From: Prevotellaceae bacterium
Lineage (GTDB): Bacteria > Bacteroidota > Bacteroidia > Bacteroidales > UBA932
Reading direction: 5' to 3'
Length of the DNA: 35,515 nt
Assembly: GCA_031276235.1 (NCBI GenBank)
Contig: JAISNL010000051.1
Span: 1 to 35,515 of the forward strand
The notes beneath the pieces are model-generated. The model was not told the DNA's origin and ran no database searches. It was given only the letters and a program-made list of their open reading frames with translations. The number at the start of each line of letters is the position of its first letter. The stretch's first letter is position 1. This document shows positions 22,080 to 31,479 of the stretch, piece after piece. Position numbers and translations under genes: made by a program.

Positions 22080-23030
22080 ATGGATATTTCAATAGTAATT
22101 CCGCTGTACAACGAAGAAGAATCATTGCCCGAACTTATAGAATGGATTGAACGAGTGATGAATGAAAACAAACTCTCGTTTGAAACTATTTTAATTGACG
22201 ATGGCAGTACCGACAATTCGTGGAATATTATCGAAAAACTTCATTCCCTGAATGAACGCATACATGGAATAAGTTTTCGCCGCAATTACGGAAAATCAGC
22301 AGCGTTATATTGCGGATTCAATGCCGCAAAAGGCGATGTTGTAATAACAATGGATGCCGATTTACAGGACAGCCCTGACGAAATTCCCGAACTTTACAAA
22401 ATGATTAAAGATGATGGCTACGACCTTGTATCCGGCTGGAAAAAGAAACGCTACGACTCGAAATTGTCAAAAAATATTCCATCAAAATTTTTTAACAGAA
22501 TAACCCGCATGATGTCGGGAATCAAACTGCACGATTTCAATTGCGGACTGAAAGCATACAAGTCGAAAGTTATAAAAAGCATAGAAGTTTACGGAGAAAT
22601 GCACCGTTATATTCCCGTACTTGCAAAACAGGCTGGATTCAAAAGAATAGGAGAAAAAATTGTTCTGCATCGCGCCCGCAAATACGGAACTACAAAATTT
22701 GGCATGTCGCGTTTTGTTAACGGTTTCCTTGATTTGGCAACGATAACATTTATAACAAAATTCGGCAAAAAACCTATGCACTTTTTCGGAGTAGTAGGTA
22801 CTTTAATGTTTTTGCTGGGCGGCGTAATAGCAATTTGGCTGATTGTTCGCAAACTTTACTGTATAGCAAACTTTATTGATTTCAGAGATATAACATCACA
22901 ACCTCTGTTTTATATTGCGATGGTAACAATTATCATAGGCGTTCAATTGTTTTTAGCAGGATTTTTAGGCGAACTCATTTCGCGCAATTCCAACGAACGA
23001 AATAAATATTTTATAGACAAGGAAATTTGA
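22080..23030 (+). CDS. Family 2 glycosyltransferase, polyprenyl-phosphate type
   Basis: A 316-aa GT-A fold enzyme: SIVIPLYNEEESLPEL at the start, LIDDGSTDNSW, a metal-binding DAD in MDADLQDSP (about residue 91-99) and an acceptor-site HRARKYGTTKFG. Two membrane helices near the C-terminus (about 237-259 and 275-303) anchor it in the inner membrane. This is the DPMS/GtrB pattern, transfer of a sugar from a nucleotide donor to a polyprenyl phosphate. It is co-directional with DUF4199, and truA follows 30 bp later, so the three may form an operon. The sugar is unknown. Confidence 0.88.
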   Translation: MDISIVIPLYNEEESLPELIEWIERVMNENKLSFETILIDDGSTDNSWNIIEKLHSLNERIHGISFRRNYGKSAALYCGFNAAKGDVVITMDADLQDSPDEIPELYKMIKDDGYDLVSGWKKKRYDSKLSKNIPSKFFNRITRMMSGIKLHDFNCGLKAYKSKVIKSIEVYGEMHRYIPVLAKQAGFKRIGEKIVLHRARKYGTTKFGMSRFVNGFLDLATITFITKFGKKPMHFFGVVGTLMFLLGGVIAIWLIVRKLYCIANFIDFRDITSQPLFYIAMVTIIIGVQLFLAGFLGELISRNSNERNKYFIDKEI

Positions 23031-23060
23031 CAAACCGCTGAAAAGAGAATTTGAGCATAT

Positions 23061-23813
23061 ATGGAACGATATTTTCTGCAACTTTCATACGATGGGAGCG
23101 ATTTTCACGGCTGGCAAATTCAGCGAAATGCAAGTACAGTACAGGCTTCGCTCGATGCCGCATTGACAGTTTATCTTCGTGAAAAAATTGAAACCACAGG
23201 AGCAGGACGAACAGATACGGGCGTACATGCAAATTTTTTTGTTGCACATTTTGATTGTTCCAACAATAATTTGGAAAAAAATCAATTGCTTCATTTGCAT
23301 AAATTAAATTCTATTTTACCTGAAAGTATTGCAGTTCTGAAAATCAAAAAAGTTCACAACTCCGCAAATGCACGATTTGATGCAACATCACGAACATATC
23401 GTTATTATATGCACAGGTCAAAAAATCCGTTTATCAGTTTATATTCCACTGTATTAAAAGGAAATGTAGATATTGATTTAATGAACGAAGCTGCAAAAAA
23501 ACTTTTCAAATATACAGATTTTACAAGTTTCAGCAAATTACACACGGATGTAAAAACTAATAATTGCATCATCGCCGAAGCTGCGTGGCATGAAGAAGGC
23601 GACAGACTGATTTTTACAATCACTGCAAACCGTTTTTTGCGAAATATGGTAAGGTCTATAGTTGGAACTCTGCTTGATGTTGGAAAAAACCGTATTACGA
23701 TTGATGATTTCTGCAAAATAATAGAACAAAAAAATAGATGCTGCGCAGGAAAATCGGTTGCAGCAAAAGGTTTGTTTCTTGCTGATATTAAATATCCTTA
23801 CGACATTGGATAA
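23061..23813 (+). CDS. truA: tRNA pseudouridine(38-40) synthase TruA
   Basis: A 250-aa enzyme of normal length with the catalytic Asp52 in GAGRTDTGVHA and the second conserved motif NARFDATSRTYRY. TruA isomerises uridines 38-40 in the anticodon arm of many tRNAs. The 3' end overlaps the convergent methyltransferase gene by 26 bp, leaving no intergenic terminator. No abnormal features. Confidence 0.95.
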   Translation: MERYFLQLSYDGSDFHGWQIQRNASTVQASLDAALTVYLREKIETTGAGRTDTGVHANFFVAHFDCSNNNLEKNQLLHLHKLNSILPESIAVLKIKKVHNSANARFDATSRTYRYYMHRSKNPFISLYSTVLKGNVDIDLMNEAAKKLFKYTDFTSFSKLHTDVKTNNCIIAEAAWHEEGDRLIFTITANRFLRNMVRSIVGTLLDVGKNRITIDDFCKIIEQKNRCCAGKSVAAKGLFLADIKYPYDIG

Positions 23814-24975
23814 TAACTTTACTGCCATCAAAAAGAGTTGTTGCAAAAAGATAAATGTCGCCGCCTTCGCCAATATTGAGTTTTGCGCGTAAATCGTCAA
23901 CCGATAATGGGAAATTACGAACCGTTATGTTTGCTTGTTTTATGCTTTTTAAATTAGTTTTCAATGCAGTTTTGCTAAATAAAAACATGTTTTCGACCAC
24001 AAAAATTCTTCCGCAAAAATCATTTATCAAACTGTCGGAAGTATAAATTTTACTGTTTATATTTAAAACATTCAGATTAAATTTTTTCGCCACGCTTTTG
24101 AATCCTCCCGATTTTTGAACGGATACATTCGGCTCATACAGATATTTTTGAACATTTTGTACAAAATTACATTCAATATTTTTTTCGGCAAGATGATTAA
24201 ATGAAAATATTTGTTTGCCATTGTCTGTGATATTCGCACATACAATTTCAATATTGTCTGTATCATAATTTTGTTCCAATTTAACAAGTAATTCCTTACA
24301 TTCGTTTTTCACGGCTATAATATGTATTTGCTGTATATTTTTCAATTTTCTTTTTATTTCTGTAATATCAAAAACAGGCGAAAGTTTTATAATAACAGTT
24401 TGCGATTTCTGTAAAAGAGTATCTTTGATTTTTGTAATGTCAGGCGAACAGTTTTCAAGCAGGATTTCCTTTTTATTATTTGAATTTCTGCGCGATGGAT
24501 CAATGTAAATACAATCAAATGTTGCATCATTTTCAAGAAATTCCTCGCTGCTGCAATTTGAAATTTCAACATTTTTCAAACCCAGAATATCAAAATTATG
24601 TCTTGCAAGTTTTGATAAATATTCATCTTTTTCTATATAAAAAGAATGACTGAAATGTTGTGATATAAATGAAAAATCTACACCGAAACCGCCTGTCAAA
24701 TCTACAAAATTTTTACCTTTGCACAAGTCTGCCTTATATTTTGCCGTTGCTTCTGACGAACACTGCTCTATCGATATTTTCGGAGGAAAAATAATTTTGC
24801 CGTTGATATACCACGAAGGTATTTTTTCTTTTGCCTGTTGACGTACAGCAATCTGTTCGAGAGCAAATCGAACGTTAATTTCCAAATTTTGTTTTGCTGC
24901 CAAAGCAAGCAAATGTGAATCATCATCAATATGCTGTCGTATGAAATTTTGAGTTTGTTCGTTGATATTAAACAA
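23788..24975 (-). CDS. THUMP-like class I SAM-dependent methyltransferase
   Basis: A 395-aa protein. The SAM-binding motif is FVDLTGGFGVDFSFIS (about residues 90-105), with an acidic motif (YIEKDEYLSKLA) and a catalytic-type motif DCIYIDPSRR further on. The C-terminal third (KTNLKSIKQANITVRNFPLS, then GGDIYLFAT) matches the ferredoxin-like/THUMP-like extension seen in Bacteroidetes homologues such as PG_1098. It is likely an RNA or protein methyltransferase, but no substrate can be named. It converges on and overlaps truA by 26 bp, and lies downstream of the tRNA-Arg gene on the same strand. Confidence 0.8.
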   Translation of the reverse strand: MFNINEQTQNFIRQHIDDDSHLLALAAKQNLEINVRFALEQIAVRQQAKEKIPSWYINGKIIFPPKISIEQCSSEATAKYKADLCKGKNFVDLTGGFGVDFSFISQHFSHSFYIEKDEYLSKLARHNFDILGLKNVEISNCSSEEFLENDATFDCIYIDPSRRNSNNKKEILLENCSPDITKIKDTLLQKSQTVIIKLSPVFDITEIKRKLKNIQQIHIIAVKNECKELLVKLEQNYDTDNIEIVCANITDNGKQIFSFNHLAEKNIECNFVQNVQKYLYEPNVSVQKSGGFKSVAKKFNLNVLNINSKIYTSDSLINDFCGRIFVVENMFLFSKTALKTNLKSIKQANITVRNFPLSVDDLRAKLNIGEGGDIYLFATTLFDGSKVIIQCRKDI

Positions 24976-25060
24976 TTTATTACTGTCTATCGTTAATTTG
25001 AATATTTTTAAATATGCTGAAAGATATAGATTTACGTCGAAAAGAAATAAAAAAATTCTG

Positions 25061-25132
25061 TACCCTCGGGCGGAATCGAACCGCCATTTAAAGTTTAGGA
25101 AACTTCCGTTCTATCCGTTGAACTACAAGGGC
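25061..25132 (-). tRNA. tRNA-Arg (anticodon CCU)
   Basis: Minus-strand cloverleaf: acceptor GCCCTTG pairs with CGAGGGT (one G-T), D-stem GTTC/GAAC, anticodon stem GAAGT/ACTTT around loop TTCCTAA, T-arm GGCGG-TTCGATT-CCGCC, discriminator A. The anticodon CCT reads AGG. The 72 nt have no encoded CCA, as usual in Bacteroidetes, so the cca product at 28.3-29.7 kb would add it. Confidence 0.93.
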
Positions 25133-25181
25133 ATCATTCAATTTGTCGTTTTATTTTACGCACATACGATAAATTGCATAT

Positions 25182-26210
25182 TTATTCATCCTGTAATTCT
25201 TTTTCGGCTTCAGGTTTACCATCGTATGCCCATTTCAGATAAATAGCGCCCCATGAAAAGCCTGCTCCAAATGTGGTGAGTATGATATTATCGCCTTTTC
25301 TCAGTTTTGGTTCAAAATCCCACATGCACAGGGGAAGCGTTGCTGCTGTTGTATTTCCGTATTTTTCGATATTTACCATAACTTTTTCAGGCGAAAGTCC
25401 CATGTGCTGTCCTACGGCTTTTATAATTCTAAGATTTGCCTGATGAGGAACGAGCCATGCTATATTTTCGGAAGTCAATCCATGTTTTGCCATCATTTTC
25501 AATGATGTTTCTGACATGTTTGAAACGGCGGCTTTATAAACGGGCTGCCCTTCCTGATATATGAAATGTTGACGGTTTACAACGGTTTCCATTGTTGCGG
25601 GATAAGTAGAACCTCCTGCTTTTTGATACAAATGTTTGCGTCCCGACCCATCTACATGCAGCATTTCATCTATAACTCCGTAGCCTTCGGTATTGGGTTC
25701 GATAAGTACTGCTCCTGCTCCATCTCCAAAAATAGGACAGGTCGCCCTGTCGGTGTAATCAACAAAAGTTGAAATTTTATCAGCTCCTATAAGAATTATT
25801 TTTTTATATCGTCCCGATTCTATGAATTTTGCAACTGTTGACAAGGCAAATAAAAAACTTGAACATCCTGCATTAACATCAAATCCGAATGCGTTTTTCA
25901 CGCCTACCAAATCGCTTATGATATTTGCTGTTGCAGGGAAAGGCATATCGGGCGTAACGCCGCACCATACAAGCAAATCCACATCATCAACATTTGTATT
26001 TGTTTTATTTATCAATCTGCGAACGGCTTTTTCTGCCATATAAGAAGTTCCCAATCCGCGTTCTCGTAAAATATGACGTTCCTTAATTCCAATGCGAGTC
26101 ATTATCCACTCATCGGAAGTATCTATCATTTTCATAAGTTCTTCATTTGTTAAAACGTATTCGGGAACGTAACCTGCAATACCTGTAATTGCTGCCGTAA
26201 TTTTATTCAT
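25182..26210 (-). CDS. fabH: Beta-ketoacyl-ACP synthase III FabH
   Basis: A 342-aa KAS III with catalytic Cys116 in VNAGCSSF, His in VPHQANLRI and Asn in EKYGNTTAA, the full C-H-N triad. It condenses acetyl-CoA (or branched primers) with malonyl-ACP to start fatty-acid synthesis. Its start overlaps the end of plsX by 8 bp, showing translational coupling within the DUF177-rpmF-plsX-fabH block. Confidence 0.95.
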   Translation of the reverse strand: MNKITAAITGIAGYVPEYVLTNEELMKMIDTSDEWIMTRIGIKERHILRERGLGTSYMAEKAVRRLINKTNTNVDDVDLLVWCGVTPDMPFPATANIISDLVGVKNAFGFDVNAGCSSFLFALSTVAKFIESGRYKKIILIGADKISTFVDYTDRATCPIFGDGAGAVLIEPNTEGYGVIDEMLHVDGSGRKHLYQKAGGSTYPATMETVVNRQHFIYQEGQPVYKAAVSNMSETSLKMMAKHGLTSENIAWLVPHQANLRIIKAVGQHMGLSPEKVMVNIEKYGNTTAATLPLCMWDFEPKLRKGDNIILTTFGAGFSWGAIYLKWAYDGKPEAEKELQDE

Positions 26211-27165
26211 TGGATTTAAAATTTAATGATTTTTTGATTTTGTCAATCAGGTCAACACGTACAACAGATTCTGCCTGCAAAATCATGTTTTTTATTGCCA
26301 AAGGCGTTGATGCTCCGTGTCCTATAATAATGGGTGCATTAGCGCCAAGTACTGGAGTACCTCCGTAAAGTTCATAGTTGAATCTGTCGAAAAAATCGTT
26401 TTTAATATTAAGTTTTTTTGATATTCTGTAATTTGCTTCAGCCTGTTTGAGTATTATGTTTCCGGTGAAGCCATCACAAATAATGACATCGGCTTTTTCT
26501 CCTGTAAAAAGTTCATGTCCTTCTACATTGCCGATAAAATTAAATCGTCCATCTGCTTTCATAAGTTCGTAGGCTGCTTTGGTGAGCAAACTGCCTTTTT
26601 CTTCTTCTTCGCCTACGTTTACAAGCCCTACGCGCGGATTGTCGTAGCCGAGAATTTCTTTTGCATAAGTAGAACCGAGCAAGGCGTATTGCAAAAGATT
26701 ATCGGGTTTGCAATCAACATTTAAGCCGACATCTGCAATAATGGCAGTTTTTCCATTCAGCAGAGGTGCGTTGCTTGATATGCATGGTCGCAATATGCCT
26801 TCTATAAATTTAACCGTATATACAGCTCCGACCATCATTGCGCCTGTGCTTCCTGCGCTTGCTATGCTATCAATTTTTTTATCGGCAAGATATTCAAATC
26901 CTACCGTTATGCTCGAATCGTTTTTTTGGCTGAATGCTTTTGCAGGATGATCGTCCATACCGATAACTTCTGTTGTGTTTATTATTTCGAAATTATCGGC
27001 GGGGAAATTATTTTCTTTACATATTTTAATTATATTTTCTTCATTACCAAAAAGCACAAGTTGTGTATTTTTGTGCAAGCAATGATACGCATCGATAGCT
27101 CCTTTTACTACGTTCACAGGAGCAAAGTCGCCGCCCATTGCATCTATACCTACTTTCATACGCAA
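26203..27165 (-). CDS. plsX: Phosphate acyltransferase PlsX
   Basis: A 320-aa enzyme starting VGIDAMGGDFAP, the PlsX signature, with SAGSTGAMM and ICDGFTGNI further on. PlsX makes acyl-phosphate from acyl-ACP and phosphate for PlsY-dependent phospholipid synthesis. The start may be the first Met or the third residue (MRMKV); two codons make no functional difference. A GAGTAAAATAT/ATATTTCACTC hairpin (27201-27230) lies in the gap to rpmF and may tune expression between the ribosomal-protein and lipid genes. Confidence 0.94.
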   Translation of the reverse strand: MRMKVGIDAMGGDFAPVNVVKGAIDAYHCLHKNTQLVLFGNEENIIKICKENNFPADNFEIINTTEVIGMDDHPAKAFSQKNDSSITVGFEYLADKKIDSIASAGSTGAMMVGAVYTVKFIEGILRPCISSNAPLLNGKTAIIADVGLNVDCKPDNLLQYALLGSTYAKEILGYDNPRVGLVNVGEEEEKGSLLTKAAYELMKADGRFNFIGNVEGHELFTGEKADVIICDGFTGNIILKQAEANYRISKKLNIKNDFFDRFNYELYGGTPVLGANAPIIIGHGASTPLAIKNMILQAESVVRVDLIDKIKKSLNFKSNE

Positions 27166-27256
27166 TAATATTTGTTAGACTTTAAAAACCAAATCATTGT
27201 GAGTAAAATATACATAATAATATTTCACTCGTACTTTTCAATTTCAAAATCTTATA

Positions 27257-27442
27257 TTATGCCGATACATTTTTGTCGATAATTAAACGACCTCTGTAAA
27301 ATCCACATTCGGGACATACGCGATGATAGAGAACTGCCGCTCCGCAATTCGAACAGTTTGCCAGTGTTGGCAATACCGCTTTGTAGTGTGTTCTTCTTTT
27401 ATCTCTTCTTTGTTTTGATATTCGATGTTTTGGATGTGCCAT
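27257..27442 (-). CDS. rpmF: 50S ribosomal protein L32
   Basis: A 61-aa protein with the L32 start MAHPKHRISKQRRDKRR and a zinc-ribbon set of cysteines at 30, 33, 43 and 46 (the zinc-binding form, not the Cys-lacking paralogue). It is a structural component of the large ribosomal subunit. It lies between DUF177 and plsX in the order widely conserved in bacteria. Confidence 0.96.
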   Translation of the reverse strand: MAHPKHRISKQRRDKRRTHYKAVLPTLANCSNCGAAVLYHRVCPECGFYRGRLIIDKNVSA

Positions 27443-27490
27443 ATCAATATAATTTTAATTTGTTAATATTTTATTTCTTCTTAATTAATA

Positions 27491-27955
27491 TTACTTTACT
27501 ATCATTTTATTTAATATGTTTATCATTTCTTCATTACACTGGCTTTCGTCTGAATGTAATTTTTGAATAGGTAAACTTATACATATACTGTCATAAATAT
27601 ACTGAGCAAATTTTATTGTATCATCTCCGCGGTTTAAGTAAATTATTTCATCGTTCATATCTGTATTATTATCAGATTCTCCATATTTGACCAACAGCGT
27701 ACCTTCAAATTTAACATCAATGCTAACATCGTCTAAACATCTGTCGCAAACAGTAACAACTTTGCCGTTTATTGTAATTTTTGCTATCATTGAAGCGCTC
27801 ATGCGATTCAATTCAACGTTTACCGACAACTTGCCTTGTTTTATTTCCGAATAAGCAAACTGTTCAAAGAACTTATCGTCAATTTCGAATATAAAATCAT
27901 GTTTTCCGATAGATAAACCACTGAAAATCACATTATATTTACTCAAGTAATTCAT
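27491..27955 (-). CDS. DUF177 (YceD-like) family protein
   Basis: The ORF track starts at 27979, but that ATG lies within a minus-strand TACCTTTG -7 box (27977-27984), so the Met at 27955 (MNYLSKYNVIFSGL) is preferred, giving about 154 aa. The central CDRCLDDV motif and following beta-rich segment identify DUF177/YceD, the gene almost always upstream of rpmF. YceD-like proteins are linked to 23S rRNA or ribosome accumulation in other organisms. Its location 49 bp upstream of rpmF supports a shared transcript with rpmF, plsX and fabH. Confidence 0.85.
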   Translation of the reverse strand: MNYLSKYNVIFSGLSIGKHDFIFEIDDKFFEQFAYSEIKQGKLSVNVELNRMSASMIAKITINGKVVTVCDRCLDDVSIDVKFEGTLLVKYGESDNNTDMNDEIIYLNRGDDTIKFAQYIYDSICISLPIQKLHSDESQCNEEMINILNKMIVK

Positions 27956-27976
27956 CTTTTTCAATCTAAAACAGCA

Positions 27977-27984
27977 CAAAGGTA
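27977..27984 (-). promoter_or_regulatory. -7 promoter element for the DUF177-rpmF-plsX-fabH block
   Basis: TACCTTTG on the minus strand, 22 bp before the preferred start of DUF177. It decides the start choice for that gene. Confidence 0.55.
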
Positions 27985-28035
27985 ATAAAAAAACCGTATT
28001 ACACTTGAACTTTGTAAAAATTTTAACTTCGGTTC

Positions 28036-28107
28036 AAATAATATCATTGAGCATCGGGCGGAACTGTGCGCTGTTTTGTGTATGGTAATTTCTTTCATTT
28101 TGCCTGT
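28036..28107 (+). repeat. Dispersed intergenic repeat, copy 2 (second family)
   Basis: AAATAATATCATTGAGCATC followed by GGGCGGAACTGTGCGCTGTTTT matches the reverse complement of 19829-19904 over about 75 bp. Similarity weakens after TTTCATTTTG but T-rich resemblance continues some 40 bp. It sits in the gap between cca and the DUF177 promoter, without coding potential. Confidence 0.65.
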
Positions 28108-28251
28108 AGTTTTTGATTTCTTTTTACCTGTTTATTGGGAGCAAAGATACAAAATCATACATTATCTTCTAAATATTTCGGCTCTTATTTTATTATATAT
28201 CAATAATCTGTAAATTATAAAAATCTATTTAGGCGTAACATTGAGCAATCA

Positions 28252-29667
28252 TTATTTTTTATCTGGCAAATTCAGTTCTTCCGCTTTTTTTTGCATGAAC
28301 TCGTATGCCTCGTTATAGTTATTTTTTATAATTCCATCCAATATTGCGTCTTTTATTGCATTTTTAATTATACCAACTTCACGGCAAGGATGCAATCCGT
28401 AGGTTTCCATAATCAGTTCGCCTGATATTGGCGGTTGAAAATTTCTGATTTTGTCTTTCTCTTCAATCTCTTTAAGTTTGGTACGAACAAGTTGGAAATT
28501 TGCAAGATGGCGTTTTTGAGTTTGTTCGTTTTTAGAAGTTATATCGGCTTCGCAAAGCAGCATCAAGTCGTCGATATCGTCTCCTGCATCGAACAGCAAC
28601 CTGCGAACAGCCGAATCTGTAACTTCATCAAGCGACAGCACAACAGGACGCAAATGCAATAAAACAAGTTTTTGTACATATTTCATCGTTTCGTTCATCG
28701 GTAATCGCAATTTTGCAAAGACTGACGGTATCATTTTACTTCCCACATATTCATGCCCGTGAAAAGTCCAGCCATGTTCGGAATCATAGCGTTTTGTTAT
28801 ATATTTTGCAATATCGTGCAGCAGGGCAGCCCAGCGCAGCCAAACATTATTTGTTGTTTTACAAATATTGTCAACAACTTCGAGCGTATGGAAAAAATTA
28901 TCTTTATGATGTTTTCCATCAACCGTTTGAACGCCTTTCAGGTCTGCAAGCTGAGGCAAAATAATGCTGAGTATGCCGGTTTGATCAAGCAATTTAAATC
29001 CTGTTGATGGTTTCGGCGACTGCAATATTTTAGTCAGTTCGCAACTTATTCGCTCCATTGACACTATTTTAAGGCGATGTTTATTGTTGCATATTGCTTT
29101 CAAGGCGATGTCATCTATTTTGAATTGCAACTGAGTGGCAAAGCGTATTGCACGCATCATTCGCAACGGATCGTCAGAAAAAGTAACATCAGGATTAAGA
29201 GGCGTGCGAATGATTTTATCGTGCAAATCCTGTATTCCGCCAAACGGATCAATCAACATGCCGAAATCTTCTTCATTTAAACTGATAGCCAGTGCATTGA
29301 TTGTAAAATCACGGCGATTTTGGTCATCTTCAAGAGTGCCGTTTTCAACAACAGGTTTACGCGAATCACGGTCGTAAGATTCTTTACGTGCGCCAACAAA
29401 TTCAAGTTCAGTTTCTTTGTAATGCAGCATTGCCGTGCCAAAATTTTTGAAAACGGAAACTTTTTTGATACCTGTTTTTTGAGCTACTTTTTTAGCAATA
29501 TCTATACCGCTTCCTTCAACAACAATGTCAATATCGTTAGACTGTCGCTGCAAAAAATAATCGCGGACAAAGCCGCCTATAACGAAAATGCGCCGCCGTT
29601 CACTTTTTGCAACTTCGGCAATTATGCTGAATATCTTTTTATCCAACGGATTTTTACGCTCTACCAT
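28252..29667 (-). CDS. cca: CCA tRNA nucleotidyltransferase / poly(A) polymerase family with HD domain
   Basis: A 471-aa class II nucleotidyltransferase. GG at 31-32 (VIGGFVRDYFLQ) and the metal-binding DID at 45-47 form the active site; RRDFTINALA and RMMRAIRFA are the following family blocks. An HD domain lies near residue 284 (LLHDIAKY). It adds CCA to tRNA 3' ends, needed here because the tRNA-Arg gene encodes no CCA. A poly(A) polymerase role is possible, but the CCA assignment is favoured by length and HD domain. Single gene, divergent from the aminotransferase. Confidence 0.88.
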   Translation of the reverse strand: MVERKNPLDKKIFSIIAEVAKSERRRIFVIGGFVRDYFLQRQSNDIDIVVEGSGIDIAKKVAQKTGIKKVSVFKNFGTAMLHYKETELEFVGARKESYDRDSRKPVVENGTLEDDQNRRDFTINALAISLNEEDFGMLIDPFGGIQDLHDKIIRTPLNPDVTFSDDPLRMMRAIRFATQLQFKIDDIALKAICNNKHRLKIVSMERISCELTKILQSPKPSTGFKLLDQTGILSIILPQLADLKGVQTVDGKHHKDNFFHTLEVVDNICKTTNNVWLRWAALLHDIAKYITKRYDSEHGWTFHGHEYVGSKMIPSVFAKLRLPMNETMKYVQKLVLLHLRPVVLSLDEVTDSAVRRLLFDAGDDIDDLMLLCEADITSKNEQTQKRHLANFQLVRTKLKEIEEKDKIRNFQPPISGELIMETYGLHPCREVGIIKNAIKDAILDGIIKNNYNEAYEFMQKKAEELNLPDKK

Positions 29668-29732
29668 AATTATTTATTTCGGACAATTAGTAAAAAAAAT
29701 AAAATATTTACAATAAATTCGCACAAAAGTAG

Positions 29733-29740
29733 TAATTTTG
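29733..29740 (+). promoter_or_regulatory. -7 promoter element for the aminotransferase gene
   Basis: TAATTTTG lies 23 bp before the ATG at 29764 in the gap divergent from cca. Confidence 0.45.
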
Positions 29741-29763
29741 TTCAAAAATAAAATTTTTATAAT

Positions 29764-30879
29764 ATGAAAATAAAAAAAACAGGCGTATCTCTTCCTGCAA
29801 TTCACGAAATGGGAAGAAAAATACAGCAATTGAGCATAGAAACAGGACAGGAATATTTATTTTTACAGCGCGGAATCAATTCGGTTGTGAATATTGATTT
29901 GAGCGAAGTTGTACAAAATATAGATTTCAACAGCAAAGAAATACAGACATATCCGCCAAGTCAGGGTCGAGCCGAATTGCGCGAAGCGATAAATAATGAA
30001 TATTTTGGAGGAAAAAGCGATATTTCTTGCATTTCGATTTGCGGCGGCGGAATGCCCGGCATTGACAATGCCTTCCAAATTGTGGATGTACATAAAATTT
30101 ATCTTCCTGTTTATCATTGGGGAAATTATCACAACGTAATGAAAATACGCAATATTGAATATGATGAATATGATTCGTTTGACAATTTGAACAGAATACT
30201 CCCCGAACTCAAAGATTGTGCTGTATTGCTGGGCGACCCGGGAAATCCTTTCGGCAACAAGTATGATGATGAGGAAATATTTGCCATGATAAAAAAACTT
30301 GACGATAACGGAACTGCAGTTTTTTATGACAGCCCGTACAGGCGCGTTTTCTACGACAAAAACGATAATTTTTATATTCGCCTTTTGGATATTGATAATC
30401 TTGTGATACTTGACAGTTTCAGCAAATCGCTGGGGCTTAGCGGGCAACGACTGGGATTTGTTCACAGCAAAAGCAACGAATTTAATCACGAAATGGCTGT
30501 TCGCCTCGCTTTTGCAACAAATGGAACAAATGCTTTTGCACAAATACTTGTTGAAAATTTACTTACTACGGAAATCGGCAAAAAAGCAGTAAACAATTTT
30601 AAAACAAAAACCGTAACCGAAATAACAAAAAACATAAAGTATCTTAAAGAATCGGGCTTTATTGCAAATGAATTTTATCATGAATCTGAACCAACAGGAA
30701 TTTTTGCAATTGTAAATATCAGTGAAGATGAACTGCTTGCAAACAGAATAGGCAGCGTATCGCTATCAAAATTTACATTATCGCGCAAAAATGAATCTGC
30801 AAAATATTCACGAGTCTGCGTTTCAATTGACCACGAAAAATTTGTGGAATTTTTTAAAAATATAAAAACAAAAAGATAA
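29764..30879 (+). CDS. PLP-dependent aminotransferase, class I/II
   Basis: A 371-aa fold-type I enzyme. The PLP Lys is 221 in DSFSKSLGLSGQRLG, with the phosphate-binding Arg at 229. The Asn-Pro in DPGNPFG (161-162) and the Asp/Tyr in FYDSPYRR bind the cofactor. TYPPSQGRAELREA is the usual N-terminal substrate-loop motif. It would transaminate an amino acid such as aspartate, an aromatic residue or alanine; the substrate cannot be chosen from sequence. It is transcribed alone from its own -7 box. Confidence 0.85.
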   Translation: MKIKKTGVSLPAIHEMGRKIQQLSIETGQEYLFLQRGINSVVNIDLSEVVQNIDFNSKEIQTYPPSQGRAELREAINNEYFGGKSDISCISICGGGMPGIDNAFQIVDVHKIYLPVYHWGNYHNVMKIRNIEYDEYDSFDNLNRILPELKDCAVLLGDPGNPFGNKYDDEEIFAMIKKLDDNGTAVFYDSPYRRVFYDKNDNFYIRLLDIDNLVILDSFSKSLGLSGQRLGFVHSKSNEFNHEMAVRLAFATNGTNAFAQILVENLLTTEIGKKAVNNFKTKTVTEITKNIKYLKESGFIANEFYHESEPTGIFAIVNISEDELLANRIGSVSLSKFTLSRKNESAKYSRVCVSIDHEKFVEFFKNIKTKR

Positions 30880-31006
30880 AACTATTCAAAATTCATTGAA
30901 TCATTGACACTGAAAATTTTATAAAATTGCGTATTACTTTCAAAAATTTGTTTTCTGCAAATTATAAATATAAACCGCTCTGAAAAGGGCATAAAAACAA
31001 AATAAT

Positions 31007-31384
31007 ATGGGAAAAATGAAAAATTGGTGGAAATACAGCGGCATATTGCTGATTGCCACAGGTATAATTCACTCTATTGTCGGGCTTGTAATGGGCTGCG
31101 ATGTTTATTGGGAAATTCTGAAATCAGGCTTTGTCAATGCCATTGAACCTCATTTTGCGGTAGATTTTGCTGCCTTTTGGTTTTTCATTTGCGGAATAAT
31201 TTTGATTATTTTTGGACAGACTTTGCATTATTACATTCGTAAAACAAAGCAACCGGCGCCGTTATTGTCAGGTTATTGGATGCTTGCGCTTTCCATTTTC
31301 GGCTGTATAGCCATGCCGTTATCGGGTATCTGGCTGTTTATTCCGCAAGCATTATTAATTATTTTTGCAAAAAGAATAAAGTAA
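31007..31384 (+). CDS. DUF6463-like four-helix membrane protein
   Basis: A 125-aa integral membrane protein with four helices (about 11-30, 52-72, 83-102 and 104-122). The pattern YSGILLIATGIIHSIVG followed by PHFAVDFAAFWFFICG resembles DUF6463, small membrane proteins of unknown role in several phyla. No catalytic residues stand out. It is followed 95 bp later by an ECF sigma gene in the same direction; a link is possible but not shown. Confidence 0.7.
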   Translation: MGKMKNWWKYSGILLIATGIIHSIVGLVMGCDVYWEILKSGFVNAIEPHFAVDFAAFWFFICGIILIIFGQTLHYYIRKTKQPAPLLSGYWMLALSIFGCIAMPLSGIWLFIPQALLIIFAKRIK

Positions 31385-31479
31385 TGAACTACGAAATCCA
31401 CATAAATCTCATAACACAAATATCGGTTATTGCATGTAGCGCTTGAAAAATATCAATATTAACCATTAAAAAAATCAAA

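Noticed and set aside
27956-27979. ORF-track start of the DUF177 gene
   Set aside because: The ATG lies in the -7 box; the Met at 27955 fits the family better.
29863-30543. 226-aa minus-strand ORF opposite the aminotransferase
   Set aside because: Antisense shadow; composition is that of a reverse-frame translation and the aminotransferase motifs are complete.
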